Below, in pieces: positions 44,176 to 53,030 of a stretch of DNA of 53,163 nt. The first letter of the stretch is position 1. Each line of letters opens with the position of its first letter. Origin of the DNA: Luteimonas sp. Lineage in GTDB: Bacteria > Pseudomonadota > Gammaproteobacteria > Xanthomonadales > Xanthomonadaceae. Location of the stretch: NCBI GenBank assembly GCA_024707405.1, contig JANPZU010000006.1, positions 1 to 53,163 of the forward strand. The letters are read 5' to 3'. The position numbers and the translations under genes were made by a program. A model generated the notes under the pieces. That model did no database searches. It worked only from the letters and a program-made list of their open reading frames with translations, and was not told the origin of the DNA.

Positions 44176-45747
44176 CTACTGGATCGAGGCATCCTGCAAC
44201 CGCAGTACGCCGTCGGGGATGTTGGGGCCGGGCTGGACGTTGGCACGCATCATCGTCTGCAGCGTCGTCGTGAACAGGAACAGGTAGGGCACGTCCTGCG
44301 CCAGCAACTGCGAGACCTTGGCGTAGGTTTCCACGCGCTTTCCGCGTTCTGTGGTGGCGCGGCCCTTTTCGAGCAACGCATCCATCGCCGGGTTGGCATA
44401 GCCGGTGTAGTTGCTTGACGGTGGCGGTGCGTAACGCGAATGGAAGGCGCGATAGAGATTGAGGTCCGGGTCGGCGCGGCCGACGAAGCGGAACATCGAC
44501 ATCTGGAAGTCGTGGTTGATCGCATCGGCCATGAACCGTGCGCCTTCCGTCTGCCGGATGGTCGCCTCGATGCCCGCGTCGCGCCACATCTGTTGCAGCG
44601 CCTGCGCCGACAATGCCGTGAATGGCGAGTTGATCACCGAGATTTCGAACTTGACCGGCTTGCCCACTTCGGCCAACAGGGCCTTGGCCCGTTCCGGCGA
44701 ATACGCCGGGTAATCCAGCACCGGCGTGTAGGCCCACGAACCCGGGCCAAGCAGGCTGTCCGACACCGGGTACTGATCCTGCAGCAGCGCCTTGACGAAG
44801 GTCGGCCGGTCGGTCGCGTGCGCGATCGCGCGCCGCACGCGCACGTCGTCGAACGGCGGTCTGCGCGTGTTCATCATCAGGAACACGCTGCCCAGTCCCT
44901 TGCCGGTCATCAGTCGGTAGCCTTCGCGTCCGCCGTACTGGGCCGAGAAGCGCGTGTGCGGCGACTGGATCACGTCGACATCGCCCGACAGCAACGCCGC
45001 CTGGCGGCTGTCCTCGTTGGGCAGCGGCAGGAAGGTCACGCGCTGCAGCAGCGGCTTGCCTTCCTGCCAGTACGACGGATTGCGCTCGACCACGATGCGA
45101 TGCCCGGGCTCCCAACTGGCGAGCCGGAACGCGCCGGCGCCGACGGGCTTGCTGCCGATGCCGGTCGGATCGTTGCGGGTCGCGGTGGGCGAGAGCATCA
45201 ACCCCGGCGCATCGGCGAGCAGCGCGGGCAGCACCGCGTCGGGGCCGTGCATGGTGAACTCGACGTTGAGCGGGTCGATGGCGCGCACGCCGGCGACGTT
45301 GTCCAGTTGCGGCAGGCAGCGGCAGGCATTGGCCGGGTCGCGCATCCGTTCGATGTTGAACACCACCGCTTCGGCATCGAGCGGCGTGTCGTCGTGGAAT
45401 CGCACACCCTCGCGCAGCTTCACGCGCCAGGTGGTGCCGTCGTCGGGCGTGTCGGCGGACTCGGCGAGCATCGGCACGATGTTGCCGTTGGCGTCGATGT
45501 CGAACAGCGGATCCATGATCGACAGCGCGACCTGGCGCTCGACCATGTTGCTCACGCGCAGTGGATCGAGGCTCTGGAAATCCGATTCAAGCGCGATCGA
45601 AAGGCTGCCGTCACGGTTGGGCGTGGCCGCTTGCGGCGTCGGGTCGGGCGCGGACGGTGCACCGCAGGCGGCGAGCAACGCTGAGCAGGCCAGTGCGATG
45701 GCTGCGTGGCAGCGCCCGGGACGTCGTGCTTGCGTGGATAAAAACAT
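44176..45747 (-). CDS. Solute-binding lipoprotein of the ABC importer (SBP family 5)
   Basis: Family-5 extracellular binding protein of 523 residues with lipobox LLAAC and GGGGGAA before the ATG. Typical segments are LDPLRVSNMVERQVALSIMDPL, WRVKLREGVRFHDDTPLDAEAV and VRRAIAHATDR. It sits in the periplasm, anchored by lipid, and hands ligand to the DppBC-like permease. Relatives bind di/oligopeptides, nickel chelates, glutathione, opines or sugars, so the ligand cannot be named. The fatty-acid-type enzymes at both ends of the operon suggest a short acyl or amide compound. Confidence 0.92.
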   Translation of the reverse strand: MFLSTQARRPGRCHAAIALACSALLAACGAPSAPDPTPQAATPNRDGSLSIALESDFQSLDPLRVSNMVERQVALSIMDPLFDIDANGNIVPMLAESADTPDDGTTWRVKLREGVRFHDDTPLDAEAVVFNIERMRDPANACRCLPQLDNVAGVRAIDPLNVEFTMHGPDAVLPALLADAPGLMLSPTATRNDPTGIGSKPVGAGAFRLASWEPGHRIVVERNPSYWQEGKPLLQRVTFLPLPNEDSRQAALLSGDVDVIQSPHTRFSAQYGGREGYRLMTGKGLGSVFLMMNTRRPPFDDVRVRRAIAHATDRPTFVKALLQDQYPVSDSLLGPGSWAYTPVLDYPAYSPERAKALLAEVGKPVKFEISVINSPFTALSAQALQQMWRDAGIEATIRQTEGARFMADAINHDFQMSMFRFVGRADPDLNLYRAFHSRYAPPPSSNYTGYANPAMDALLEKGRATTERGKRVETYAKVSQLLAQDVPYLFLFTTTLQTMMRANVQPGPNIPDGVLRLQDASIQ

Positions 45748-45800
45748 GCGGCTTCCCCCATCGGCATCGTGGCTGGTGCATTCTTCGAGGCGTGGTGCAC

Positions 45801-46025
45801 TCACGCACCGGTCTCCAGTCGTGCGACGACCTGGCCTTCGTTGACCAGTTCTTCCGCGGCCACGAGGATCGCAACGACGCGTCCCTCGACCGGCGCGTTC
45901 ACCGGAATCTCCATCTTCATCGATTCGATGACGACCACGGCTTCGCCTGCCGCAGCATGCTCGTCGACGGCCTTGGTGCGCCAGACGACGCCGGTGGTCG
46001 GTGCGGTCAATTCGATCATTGCCAT
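45801..46025 (-). CDS. Biotin carboxyl carrier protein (short)
   Basis: Biotinyl/lipoyl domain of 74 residues with the biotin site ESMKMEI; the middle lysine takes the biotin. It is a free-standing carrier, unlike the fused carriers of most propionyl- or methylcrotonyl-CoA carboxylases. It lies 3 bp after the carboxyltransferase gene and 53 bp before the ABC binding-protein gene, so it is part of the same operon. No biotin carboxylase is in the window. Confidence 0.9.
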   Translation of the reverse strand: MAMIELTAPTTGVVWRTKAVDEHAAAGEAVVVIESMKMEIPVNAPVEGRVVAILVAAEELVNEGQVVARLETGA

Positions 46026-46028
46026 CGT

Positions 46029-47612
46029 TCAATCCTCCCGCGCCACGGATGGGCGCCGCGGATCCGTTTCCAGCGCTTCGCGTGCGTCCGGGATCCAGTC
46101 GCACAACAAGGCGCGCGTTTCACGCGGATCGATCACGTCGACCACGCCGAAGCGTTCGGCGGTGCGGAACGGCGAACCGAGTTTTCCGTAGTACGCCTCC
46201 AGTTCGCGGCGCTTGGCCAGGGGATCGGGCGCGGCCTCGATCTCGGCGCGGTGCGCGGCCGCCACGCCACCCTCGATGGGGATCGAGCCCCAGCGTGCGG
46301 TCGGCCAGGCGAATACGTGGTTGAGCGCCGGATAGTGCTTGGGCGCGTGCATCGCGCCGGCCATGCCGAAGGCGCGGCGTATGACGATGGAGATCCACGG
46401 CACGCGCGCATCCTCGATGGCCTCGCCCACGCGCATCGCGCCCAGCAGCGTGCCGGCGAGTTCGGCGTCGCGGCCGATGGCGTTGCCGGGCTGGTCGACG
46501 AAATGCACGACGGGCAAGCCGAAGGTGTCGCACAGTTTGATGTGGCGCTCGAACTTGTAGGCGCTCTGCAGCGTCATCGCGCCGCCGGATACGCGTGGGT
46601 CGCCGGCCAGCACGCCGACCGGATGGCCGTGGATGCGTGCCAGCGCGGTGATCGTCGAGCCGCCCTGGTGGCGACCGATCTCGAACACCGAGCCGGTGTC
46701 GAACACGCCGTCGAGGATGCGGCGCGGATCGTAGGGCTGGCGGCGGTCGACGGGCACTGCATCGCGCAGCCAGTCCTCCACGCGCGATGGCGCATCCACG
46801 GTCGGGACATGGGGCGCGGCACGGAAGATGTTGCGCGGCAGGTACGACAGGAACCGGCGCACCTGTGCCAGTGCATCGCGTTCGTCTTCGGCTTCGTTGT
46901 GCACCAGCGCGCTGCGGCGATGCACGTCGTGGCCGCCGAGCGAATTCTTGTCGACGTCGATACCGTAGGCCTGCTTCACCACAGGCGGGCCGGCCGCGAA
47001 CACCTGGGATTGCCCGCGCACCATCACCGAGAAATGCGAGGACAGCACCTTGATCGCGCCGAGTCCGGCGCACGCGCCGAGCGCGACGCCGACCACGGGC
47101 ACGGTGCGCATCAAGTCCGCGGATGGCCATTGCGAATAGCCCGGGATCTTGGTGGCGTTGAGCTTGCGCAGCAGCTTCACGCTGCCGCCCGCACTGTCGA
47201 CCAGGCGCACCAGCGGCATGCGGCTGGTCAGCGCGTAGCGCTCGGCATAGATCCACTTCTCCGAGATCGTCGCTTCCGACGAGCCGGCACGGATCGTGTA
47301 GTCGTCGGCGGAGACCGAGATCCTGCGGCCATCGACGTCGCCGTGACCGATGATTGCGTTCACCGGCTGCAGGTCGAGCAGGTCGCCGGCCTCGTCGTAG
47401 CTGCCGCTGCCGGTGATGCGCCCGAACTCGCGGAAGCTGCCCGGATCGAGTAGGGCGTCGATCCGTTCGCGCGCATTCATGCGCCCGGTGTCGCGGAACT
47501 TGCGCAGGGCCTCCTCGCTACCCATGCGCAACGCCAGTGCGCGCCGCTGTTCCAGCTCGGCGACGGGGTCGCCGCCGGACGCGACGGCGGGGGCGGTGTC
47601 TTCAGCGCTCAT
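46029..47612 (-). CDS. Acyl-CoA carboxylase, carboxyltransferase subunit
   Basis: Carboxyltransferase of 527 residues with two crotonase-like halves, the length of PccB/MmdA proteins. Visible family segments are ARERIDALLDPGSFRE, LVDSAGGS (first oxyanion-hole region), GGSTITALARIHGHPVGVLA, YKFERHIKLCDTFGLPVVHFVDQPGN and IVIRRAFGMAGAMH. It moves CO2 between carboxybiotin and an acyl-CoA, or decarboxylates one. It is the first gene of the nine-gene operon, in front of its own short biotin carrier. I chose the ATG at 47612; the open frame extends to 48203 through the intergenic region. The substrate is unknown. Confidence 0.9.
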   Translation of the reverse strand: MSAEDTAPAVASGGDPVAELEQRRALALRMGSEEALRKFRDTGRMNARERIDALLDPGSFREFGRITGSGSYDEAGDLLDLQPVNAIIGHGDVDGRRISVSADDYTIRAGSSEATISEKWIYAERYALTSRMPLVRLVDSAGGSVKLLRKLNATKIPGYSQWPSADLMRTVPVVGVALGACAGLGAIKVLSSHFSVMVRGQSQVFAAGPPVVKQAYGIDVDKNSLGGHDVHRRSALVHNEAEDERDALAQVRRFLSYLPRNIFRAAPHVPTVDAPSRVEDWLRDAVPVDRRQPYDPRRILDGVFDTGSVFEIGRHQGGSTITALARIHGHPVGVLAGDPRVSGGAMTLQSAYKFERHIKLCDTFGLPVVHFVDQPGNAIGRDAELAGTLLGAMRVGEAIEDARVPWISIVIRRAFGMAGAMHAPKHYPALNHVFAWPTARWGSIPIEGGVAAAHRAEIEAAPDPLAKRRELEAYYGKLGSPFRTAERFGVVDVIDPRETRALLCDWIPDAREALETDPRRPSVARED

Positions 47613-47868
47613 GGCGGCTCGCGGCGGTTGCGACGGGGAAGGCGCGTGTCCGGGCCAGTGTACGTCCGCCGGGCGCTTCGTCTGCGCGCAAGACGCAGGA
47701 TTCCCGCGCAAGTGTGTGCGGCATTGCAGCATCCCGGCTGTCGACAGCTGGGGCGATCCTGCCAGCCGTGAGCGACGGACGCGGGCGCCGCCGGCTTGCC
47801 CTCCGATCACCGCGTACGGCGCCCGGAAAGCGGGTTGGTGGTCGCCTCGTCCGAGGGCGGGATATTGT

Positions 47869-47889
47869 CTTATGTGTCGATTCCATAAG
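47869..47889. promoter_or_regulatory. Candidate operator of the nine-gene operon
   Basis: Perfect inverted repeat CTTATG-N9-CATAAG in an AT-rich pocket 257 bp upstream of the carboxylase start. The AT-rich patch also offers possible -10 sequences. No regulator gene is adjacent. Confidence 0.5.
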
Positions 47890-48041
47890 GTGTTTTCCTG
47901 TTCGTCCCGGCGTTGTCGATGCGTTTGCCGCCGTGCTGGCCGAAGCGCTGGCCGGCCGCTGCGGCGGGTGATGCAAGCCACCCTGGCAGGCATCCCGAGG
48001 CGGTTTGGCCGATACTGGCATGAAACCGAAGGAGGCGCAAA

Positions 48042-48075
48042 ATTGTCGACAATGTGTTGACCAATCCGTCGACAA
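48042..48075. promoter_or_regulatory. Paired GTCGAC-centred operators upstream of the serine hydrolase
   Basis: ATTGTCGACAAT (48042-48053) is a perfect 12-bp palindrome of the kind bound by GntR/FadR-type repressors. CCGTCGACAA (48066-48075) repeats the core and right half. The centres are 23 bp apart, about two helical turns, so two dimers could bind the same face. Confidence 0.55.
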
Positions 48076-48135
48076 AGCGTAAGAGTCGTCGCCAAGCTCG
48101 AGTACTGTCTGCAATCCCTTGGGAGGGGGACTGAC

Positions 48136-49473
48136 ATGACCCTGCGTCGCGCGATCCACCGGGCCGGCTTGCTGGCCTGCCTGCTGCTTCCCCCGGTCGC
48201 CATGGCGGGCGGCGCGGCGCAAACGCCCTCGCTGGCGCCGCCCGGATCGCTGGGCTTCGACCCGGCGAGGCTGGCCGAGCTGGACGCGACCTTGCAGGGC
48301 TACGTGGATCGCGGCGAACTGCCGGGCGTCGGCGTGCTCGTGGCCCGCCACGGCAAGATCGTCCACCTCTCCACCTTCGGCCAGCGCGACCTCGAAGCCG
48401 CCGCGCCGATGGCCGACGACACGATCGTGCGCATCTACTCGATGTCCAAGCCGGTCACCGCCGCGGCGGTGATGGCCGCGCTCGAAGATGGCGGCTTCGC
48501 GTTGTCCGACCCGGTCTCGCGCCACGTGCCGGAACTGTCGGACGTGCGCGTGTACGCAGGTGGCGATGGCGATGGAATGCGCACGGTGCCGCCGCTGCGC
48601 GAGATGACGGTCGAGAACCTGCTCACGCACACCGCCGGTTTCACGATGAGCTTCCAGGCGAGCACGCCGGTGTCGAAGCTCTACCAGCAGGCGGGCCTGC
48701 AGTCGGCGACCTGGTTCCTGGATGGCGCGATCCCGGATCTGGGCGCGTTCGCCGAGCGCATCGCCAGCGTGCCGCTGGCCTACCAGCCCGACGAACGCTG
48801 GCACTACGGCCTTGGCCTGGACATCGCCGCATTGGTGGTCGAGCGCGCCAGTGGCCAGCGCTTCGACGCATTCCTGCGCGAACGCATCCTCGCGCCGCTG
48901 AAGATGGACGACACCGGCTTCCATGTGCCGGAAGGATCGCTCGATCGCTTCGCGTCGCTGTACGCGCGCCGCCCCGATGGCGGACTGGGGGCGGTGGAGA
49001 CGCCGCAACGCAGTGCCTTCCTGAAACCGCCGGCAGTCGCGACCGGCAGCGGTGCGCTGGTGTCGACCATCCTCGACTTCCACCGCTTCGCGCAGATGCT
49101 CTGCAACGGCGGTGAACTGGACGGCGTCCGCGTGCTCTCGCCCGAGAGCGTGGATCGCATGCTCTCCAACCACCTGCGCGATGATCAGTTCGGGCAGTTG
49201 GCAGAGGCCACGTCGTTCGGATTCGGTGGCACCGGCACGGGCGTGGGCTTCGGCTACGGCGGCGCGGTGGTGCTGGACGACGCGCAGACCGGTGCGTACG
49301 GCGGCAAGGGGGCCTATCTCTGGGGCGGCGCCGGCAGCACGACGTTCTTCGTCGATCGCGGCACCGGCGTGGTCGCGGTGCTGATGACGCAATTGATGCC
49401 GTCGGGCACGTATCCGCTCGGCGACGTGCTGATGACCGCGGTCTACGAAGCGCTGGTCGAACCCGGGAACTGA
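48136..49473 (+). CDS. Exported serine hydrolase, class C beta-lactamase family
   Basis: Secreted or periplasmic protein of 445 residues of the beta-lactamase class C/esterase (EstB-like) family. A signal peptide ends in PPVAMA. The nucleophile motif is Ser102-M-S-Lys105, the second motif is Tyr224 in HYGLGLD (Tyr-Gly-Leu rather than the Tyr-x-Asn of true lactamases), and WGGAGSTTFFVD is near the C-terminus. It is more likely an esterase or peptidase-like hydrolase than an antibiotic-degrading enzyme. GGGAGGGGG precedes the ATG. Two dyads (48042-48075) lie upstream. Confidence 0.9.
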   Translation: MTLRRAIHRAGLLACLLLPPVAMAGGAAQTPSLAPPGSLGFDPARLAELDATLQGYVDRGELPGVGVLVARHGKIVHLSTFGQRDLEAAAPMADDTIVRIYSMSKPVTAAAVMAALEDGGFALSDPVSRHVPELSDVRVYAGGDGDGMRTVPPLREMTVENLLTHTAGFTMSFQASTPVSKLYQQAGLQSATWFLDGAIPDLGAFAERIASVPLAYQPDERWHYGLGLDIAALVVERASGQRFDAFLRERILAPLKMDDTGFHVPEGSLDRFASLYARRPDGGLGAVETPQRSAFLKPPAVATGSGALVSTILDFHRFAQMLCNGGELDGVRVLSPESVDRMLSNHLRDDQFGQLAEATSFGFGGTGTGVGFGYGGAVVLDDAQTGAYGGKGAYLWGGAGSTTFFVDRGTGVVAVLMTQLMPSGTYPLGDVLMTAVYEALVEPGN

Positions 49474-49495
49474 ATCCGGAAGCCCGACAACTCAC

Positions 49496-49511
49496 GGCCG
49501 GCCTGCCGGCC
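49496..49511 (+). repeat. GC-rich hairpin GGCCGGC/GCCGGCC
   Basis: Inverted repeat GGCCGGC / GCCGGCC with a 2-bp centre, between the two serine hydrolase genes, 21 bp before the second ATG. It has no T-run and could be an mRNA processing or stability element. A close relative is at 50563-50581. Confidence 0.5.
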
Positions 49512-49531
49512 ACGCATGGGAGGACGACACG

Positions 49532-50545
49532 ATGCATGCAAGACACGTGAAGTACCGCACCACCCTTCTGCGCCGCCTGATGGTGGCAACCGCATTGCTC
49601 GCATCGTCGTGGGTGATGCCCGCGATGGCGGCCGATCCGGTGGCGGCCACCGCGGCCGCGAACGGCCCGGCCTGCACCGCGGCGCGACCGTTCTACTGGG
49701 AGATCGGCGACGTCGGCGGCCCTGTCGTGTCCGGCCAGGTCGGCGGCACGCTCTACAACCGCAACAGCCGCATGAACCTCGCATCGGCCTCGAAATGGCC
49801 GCTGGGTGCCTACGTGCTGCAGAAGTCCGGTGGATCGCCGTCGCCGGCCGTGCGCGACGCATCGCTGATGCTCGCCGGATACAAGTCGTTCAACCAGGCG
49901 CTCTGCGTGCTGGCGCCGACGGTCAACGGCTGCTTCAACATGCTTGGCAACAACGTGCAGGTTCCGGGCCTGGTCGGTGACTTCTTCTACAGCGGCGGAA
50001 ACAGCCAGTACCTCGCGGCGAGTCCGGCCTTGCTCAACCTCGGCAGTTTCACCACCGCGCAACTGACCGCCGAAATGCAGATCACGCTGGGCACCACGAT
50101 GGAATACCAGTACCCCGCGCTTCCCGCAGGCATGGAAGGCAGCGCCGCGGAATACGCCGACTTCCTGATCCGCCTGATGAAGCCGCCGGCAAGCGGTGGC
50201 CTCGTGATGCACGGTCATCTCGGTGTCGATACGGTGCCCACGTTGCCCTGTCCCGCTGGCCATTCCGGTTGTTCGGCCGGTGGCAGCCTGGAGTGGAGCT
50301 ATGGCCACCATTACTGGGTCGAGGACAACGCGGTGCCGGGCCAGTTCAATGCCGGCGGCCCGGTGATCGGGCCGGGCGACGGCGCCTACAGCAGCGCCGG
50401 TGCATGGGGTTTCTATCCATGGATCAGCGCCGACAAGAGCCTGTACGGCATCGTCGCGCGACGTGGCCTCCTGGGGACCGCGTTCCGTGCGAGCGCGATC
50501 TGCGGACAGGCGATCCGCTACGCCTACACCGGCTACACGCCGTAA
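49532..50545 (+). CDS. Exported SxxK protein of unknown function
   Basis: Exported protein of 337 residues with a signal peptide (LMVATALLASSWVMPAMA) and no domain I can name with certainty. ASASKWPLGAYVL has Ser85-x-x-Lys88 in a setting like the start of the active-site helix of penicillin-binding proteins and class C hydrolases. SYGHHYW and a C-terminal segment (GAWGFYPWISADKSLYGIVARRG) echo that fold. Six or more cysteines (for example CVLAPTVNGC, CPAGHSGC) suggest disulfides. GGGAGGA precedes the ATG. It is flanked by two similar GC hairpins and followed by a TonB receptor, so its product may be linked to that receptor. Confidence 0.75.
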   Translation: MHARHVKYRTTLLRRLMVATALLASSWVMPAMAADPVAATAAANGPACTAARPFYWEIGDVGGPVVSGQVGGTLYNRNSRMNLASASKWPLGAYVLQKSGGSPSPAVRDASLMLAGYKSFNQALCVLAPTVNGCFNMLGNNVQVPGLVGDFFYSGGNSQYLAASPALLNLGSFTTAQLTAEMQITLGTTMEYQYPALPAGMEGSAAEYADFLIRLMKPPASGGLVMHGHLGVDTVPTLPCPAGHSGCSAGGSLEWSYGHHYWVEDNAVPGQFNAGGPVIGPGDGAYSSAGAWGFYPWISADKSLYGIVARRGLLGTAFRASAICGQAIRYAYTGYTP

Positions 50546-50562
50546 CCGGTTCGTTTCTTTGC

Positions 50563-50581
50563 GGGCCGGCCTTGCCGGCCC
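50563..50581 (+). repeat. GC-rich hairpin before the TonB receptor gene
   Basis: GGGCCGGC (50563-50570) pairs perfectly with GCCGGCCC (50574-50581), loop CTT, followed by TTTCC. It may act as a weak terminator or an RNA processing site that sets the ratio between the SxxK gene and the receptor. The ribosome site of the receptor starts directly after. Confidence 0.6.
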
Positions 50582-50600
50582 TTTCCAGGGGAAGCACGAC

Positions 50601-53006
50601 ATGTCACGACAGCACTCCAGCAAGGCTCTCCGCGCGATCCGCGTCCACGCGCTCGCCGCATGCGTGGCATCGGCGTTGTTCTGCCATGCCGCCGCCGCAC
50701 AGCAGCCGGCCGTGACGGCGCAAGCGCAGGAGCCGCGCAGCGACGCACAGGAACTCGACCGCATGACGGTCACCGCCCGGCGTCGCAACGAGCGCGAGCA
50801 GGACGTGCCGATCGCGATGTCGGTGCTCGACGGCGACGACCTGGAAACCGGCGGCGATCCCAACCTGCAGGACATCTACCGCCAGGTGCCGAGCCTGCGC
50901 GTGGTCAACACCAATCCGCGCAACGTCAGCATGACCATCCGCGGCCTCGGCGCGAACCTCGCCAGCGAGATGCTGGTCAACAGCGTCGGCGTATTCGTCG
51001 ACGGGGTCTACTATGCGCGTCCCGGTGCGTCGGCGTTCGACTTCATCGACATCGAGCAGATGGAGATCCTGCGTGGCCCGCAGGGCACGTTGTTCGGCAA
51101 GAACACCACCGCCGGCGCACTCAACATCACCACCCGCGCACCGAGCTTCCAGCCCGAGGGCGTGCTGCAGCTCGGCGCCGGCAACTACGGCTACCGTCGC
51201 ATCGCCGGCACCGCCTCGGGTGGTTTCAGCGACACCGTCGCCGGGCGCCTGACGGCCTCGGTCACCAGCCGTGACGGCACCATGCACAACGTGCGCACCG
51301 GCCGCGACGTCAACGACTACGACGACAAGAGCGTGCGCGGCCAACTGCTGTTCGATCCGGGCAACGGCATCACCCTGCGGTTGAGCGCCGACTACAGCAA
51401 GCAGGCGCTGGACTGCTGCACCGACGTGATCGACCGCGTGGTCACCACGCTGGACGACGGCACGCCCATCGCCAACGGCTACTACGCGCGTGCGGCGCTG
51501 CTCGGTTACACGCCGCTGGCGGTCGATCCGTTCGCGCGGCGCACCGACGTCGACTCGCGCCAGCATTACCGCATCGAGCAGAGCGGCCTAGCCGCGAAGC
51601 TGGACTGGCGGCTGGGCAACGACCACATCCTCACCTCGATCACCGCGCGCCGTGAATGGTCGTTTGATCCTTACAACGACCTCGACATGATCGGCTTGCC
51701 GATCATGACCCAGGGCGCGTTCTTCTCCGACTCGAAGTCCACGACGCAGGAACTGCGCCTGGCCTCGCCCGACGGACGCAAGCTGGAGTACGTGTTCGGC
51801 CTGTTCTACATGAAGGATCGCTTGACCAGCGACACCTTCCAGGAATTCGGTGCCGCGGCTGGCGGCTGGATCCTGCCGGGGCTGCCGCAGGCGCTGAGCA
51901 CGCTTGCCCTGGATGGACTGCAGGGTGTCGGCGAAAGCCGCGTGGACACGCGCAGCGCGGCCGTCTTCGGGCACGGCACCTGGCACGTCAACGATCGTTT
52001 CGACCTCGCGCTCGGCCTGCGTTACACCGATGAACGAAAGTCCGGCTTTTCGGTGCAGTCACCGCGTGGCGGCGTGCCGCTGGCCGACATCCCCGCCGCG
52101 CTCGCGCCGACGGTGGCGGTGATCCGCGCCGCATCGGTGCCCGCGTTCGATACCCGCACGATCGCAGGCTATCCGCAGTCCAACGACGAGGGCGACGTGT
52201 CGGGCACCTTGAGCGGCACCTGGAAGCTCACCGACGAGGTGACCGGCTATGCGTCCTACTCGCGCGGCTACAAGTCGGGCGGCATCAACTTCGGCGCCAA
52301 CGTGCCCGCTTCCAGCGAGACCATCGAACCCGAGAACGCGAACAGCTACGAACTCGGCCTGAAGAGCCGGCTGCTCGGCAACCGCTTGATGGTCAACCTG
52401 TCCGCGTTCCGCACCGACGTGGAGAACTACCAGAGCTCGCGCGTGTTCACCAGCCCGGTCGGCGCGACCACGATCTACGTGGCCAACATCCCCGAGATCC
52501 GCTCGCAGGGCGTGGAAATCGACACGCTGTACATGGCCGGTCGCGGGCTCACGCTCGGTGCGTCGGTGGCGTATACCGACGCCTACTACGTCTCCGCGCC
52601 CATCGACCAGTGCGCCGGCGTCAATCCGACCGGCATCTGCAACCTCACCGGCCGGGCGATGTCCAACGTGTCGCGCTGGGCCGGCCACGCGCGCGCCAAC
52701 TACGAATTCCAGAACGGCTTCGGCAATGGCGGCGTGCGTCCCTATGTCGGTGGCGACGTGTCGTATCGCTCGGGGTTCTACTCCGGGGCGTCATCGCACA
52801 CCTGGGTGCCGTCGTTCTCGCTGTTCAACTTCCGCGCGGGCGTGCGCTTCGGGGAGCGCGGCACGGATGTGTCGCTGTGGGTGAACAATGCGTTCGACAA
52901 GGACTACTACCTCTATCGCAGCCCGCTGATCTTCGGCACCGGCGCCATCGTCGGGCGACTGGGCAACCCGAGGATGTACGGCATCACGATCCGGCAACAG
53001 TTCTGA
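50601..53006 (+). CDS. TonB-dependent receptor
   Basis: Outer-membrane receptor of 801 residues. A signal peptide ends in HAAAAQ, a TonB-box-like region is around LDRMTVTARRR, the plug has VLDGDDLETG, GVFVDGVYYAR and EILRGPQGTLFGKNTTAGALN, and the barrel ends in YGITIRQQF. AGGGGAAG lies before the ATG at 50601. It belongs to the large group common in sphingomonads and xanthomonads with broad substrates. The two upstream exported hydrolases and the truncated exported gene downstream suggest a joint uptake and processing system for an ester or peptide, which is inference. Confidence 0.93.
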   Translation: MSRQHSSKALRAIRVHALAACVASALFCHAAAAQQPAVTAQAQEPRSDAQELDRMTVTARRRNEREQDVPIAMSVLDGDDLETGGDPNLQDIYRQVPSLRVVNTNPRNVSMTIRGLGANLASEMLVNSVGVFVDGVYYARPGASAFDFIDIEQMEILRGPQGTLFGKNTTAGALNITTRAPSFQPEGVLQLGAGNYGYRRIAGTASGGFSDTVAGRLTASVTSRDGTMHNVRTGRDVNDYDDKSVRGQLLFDPGNGITLRLSADYSKQALDCCTDVIDRVVTTLDDGTPIANGYYARAALLGYTPLAVDPFARRTDVDSRQHYRIEQSGLAAKLDWRLGNDHILTSITARREWSFDPYNDLDMIGLPIMTQGAFFSDSKSTTQELRLASPDGRKLEYVFGLFYMKDRLTSDTFQEFGAAAGGWILPGLPQALSTLALDGLQGVGESRVDTRSAAVFGHGTWHVNDRFDLALGLRYTDERKSGFSVQSPRGGVPLADIPAALAPTVAVIRAASVPAFDTRTIAGYPQSNDEGDVSGTLSGTWKLTDEVTGYASYSRGYKSGGINFGANVPASSETIEPENANSYELGLKSRLLGNRLMVNLSAFRTDVENYQSSRVFTSPVGATTIYVANIPEIRSQGVEIDTLYMAGRGLTLGASVAYTDAYYVSAPIDQCAGVNPTGICNLTGRAMSNVSRWAGHARANYEFQNGFGNGGVRPYVGGDVSYRSGFYSGASSHTWVPSFSLFNFRAGVRFGERGTDVSLWVNNAFDKDYYLYRSPLIFGTGAIVGRLGNPRMYGITIRQQF

Positions 53007-53030
53007 CATGGGATGGAAGACGGAATACGC

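Larger units (their letters stand above)
47613..48135. other. Divergent intergenic control region
   Basis: These 523 bp have no convincing gene. They hold an inverted repeat at 47869-47889, closer to the carboxylase operon, and two GTCGAC-centred sites at 48042-48053 and 48066-48075, closer to the serine hydrolase. The hydrolase ribosome site (GGGAGGGGG, about 48121-48129) ends the stretch. Longer open frames here run antisense to each other and lack ribosome sites. Confidence 0.6.

Noticed and set aside
47413..48064. Open frames in the 47.6-48.1 kb intergenic region (both strands)
   Set aside because: No ribosome sites or recognisable domain, and they overlap the palindromes and AT-rich pocket typical of control DNA.
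48136..49473. Calling the class C protein an antibiotic-resistance beta-lactamase
   Set aside because: The second motif is Tyr-Gly-Leu rather than Tyr-x-Asn and the context is an uptake-type cluster, so esterase-like is the safer call.
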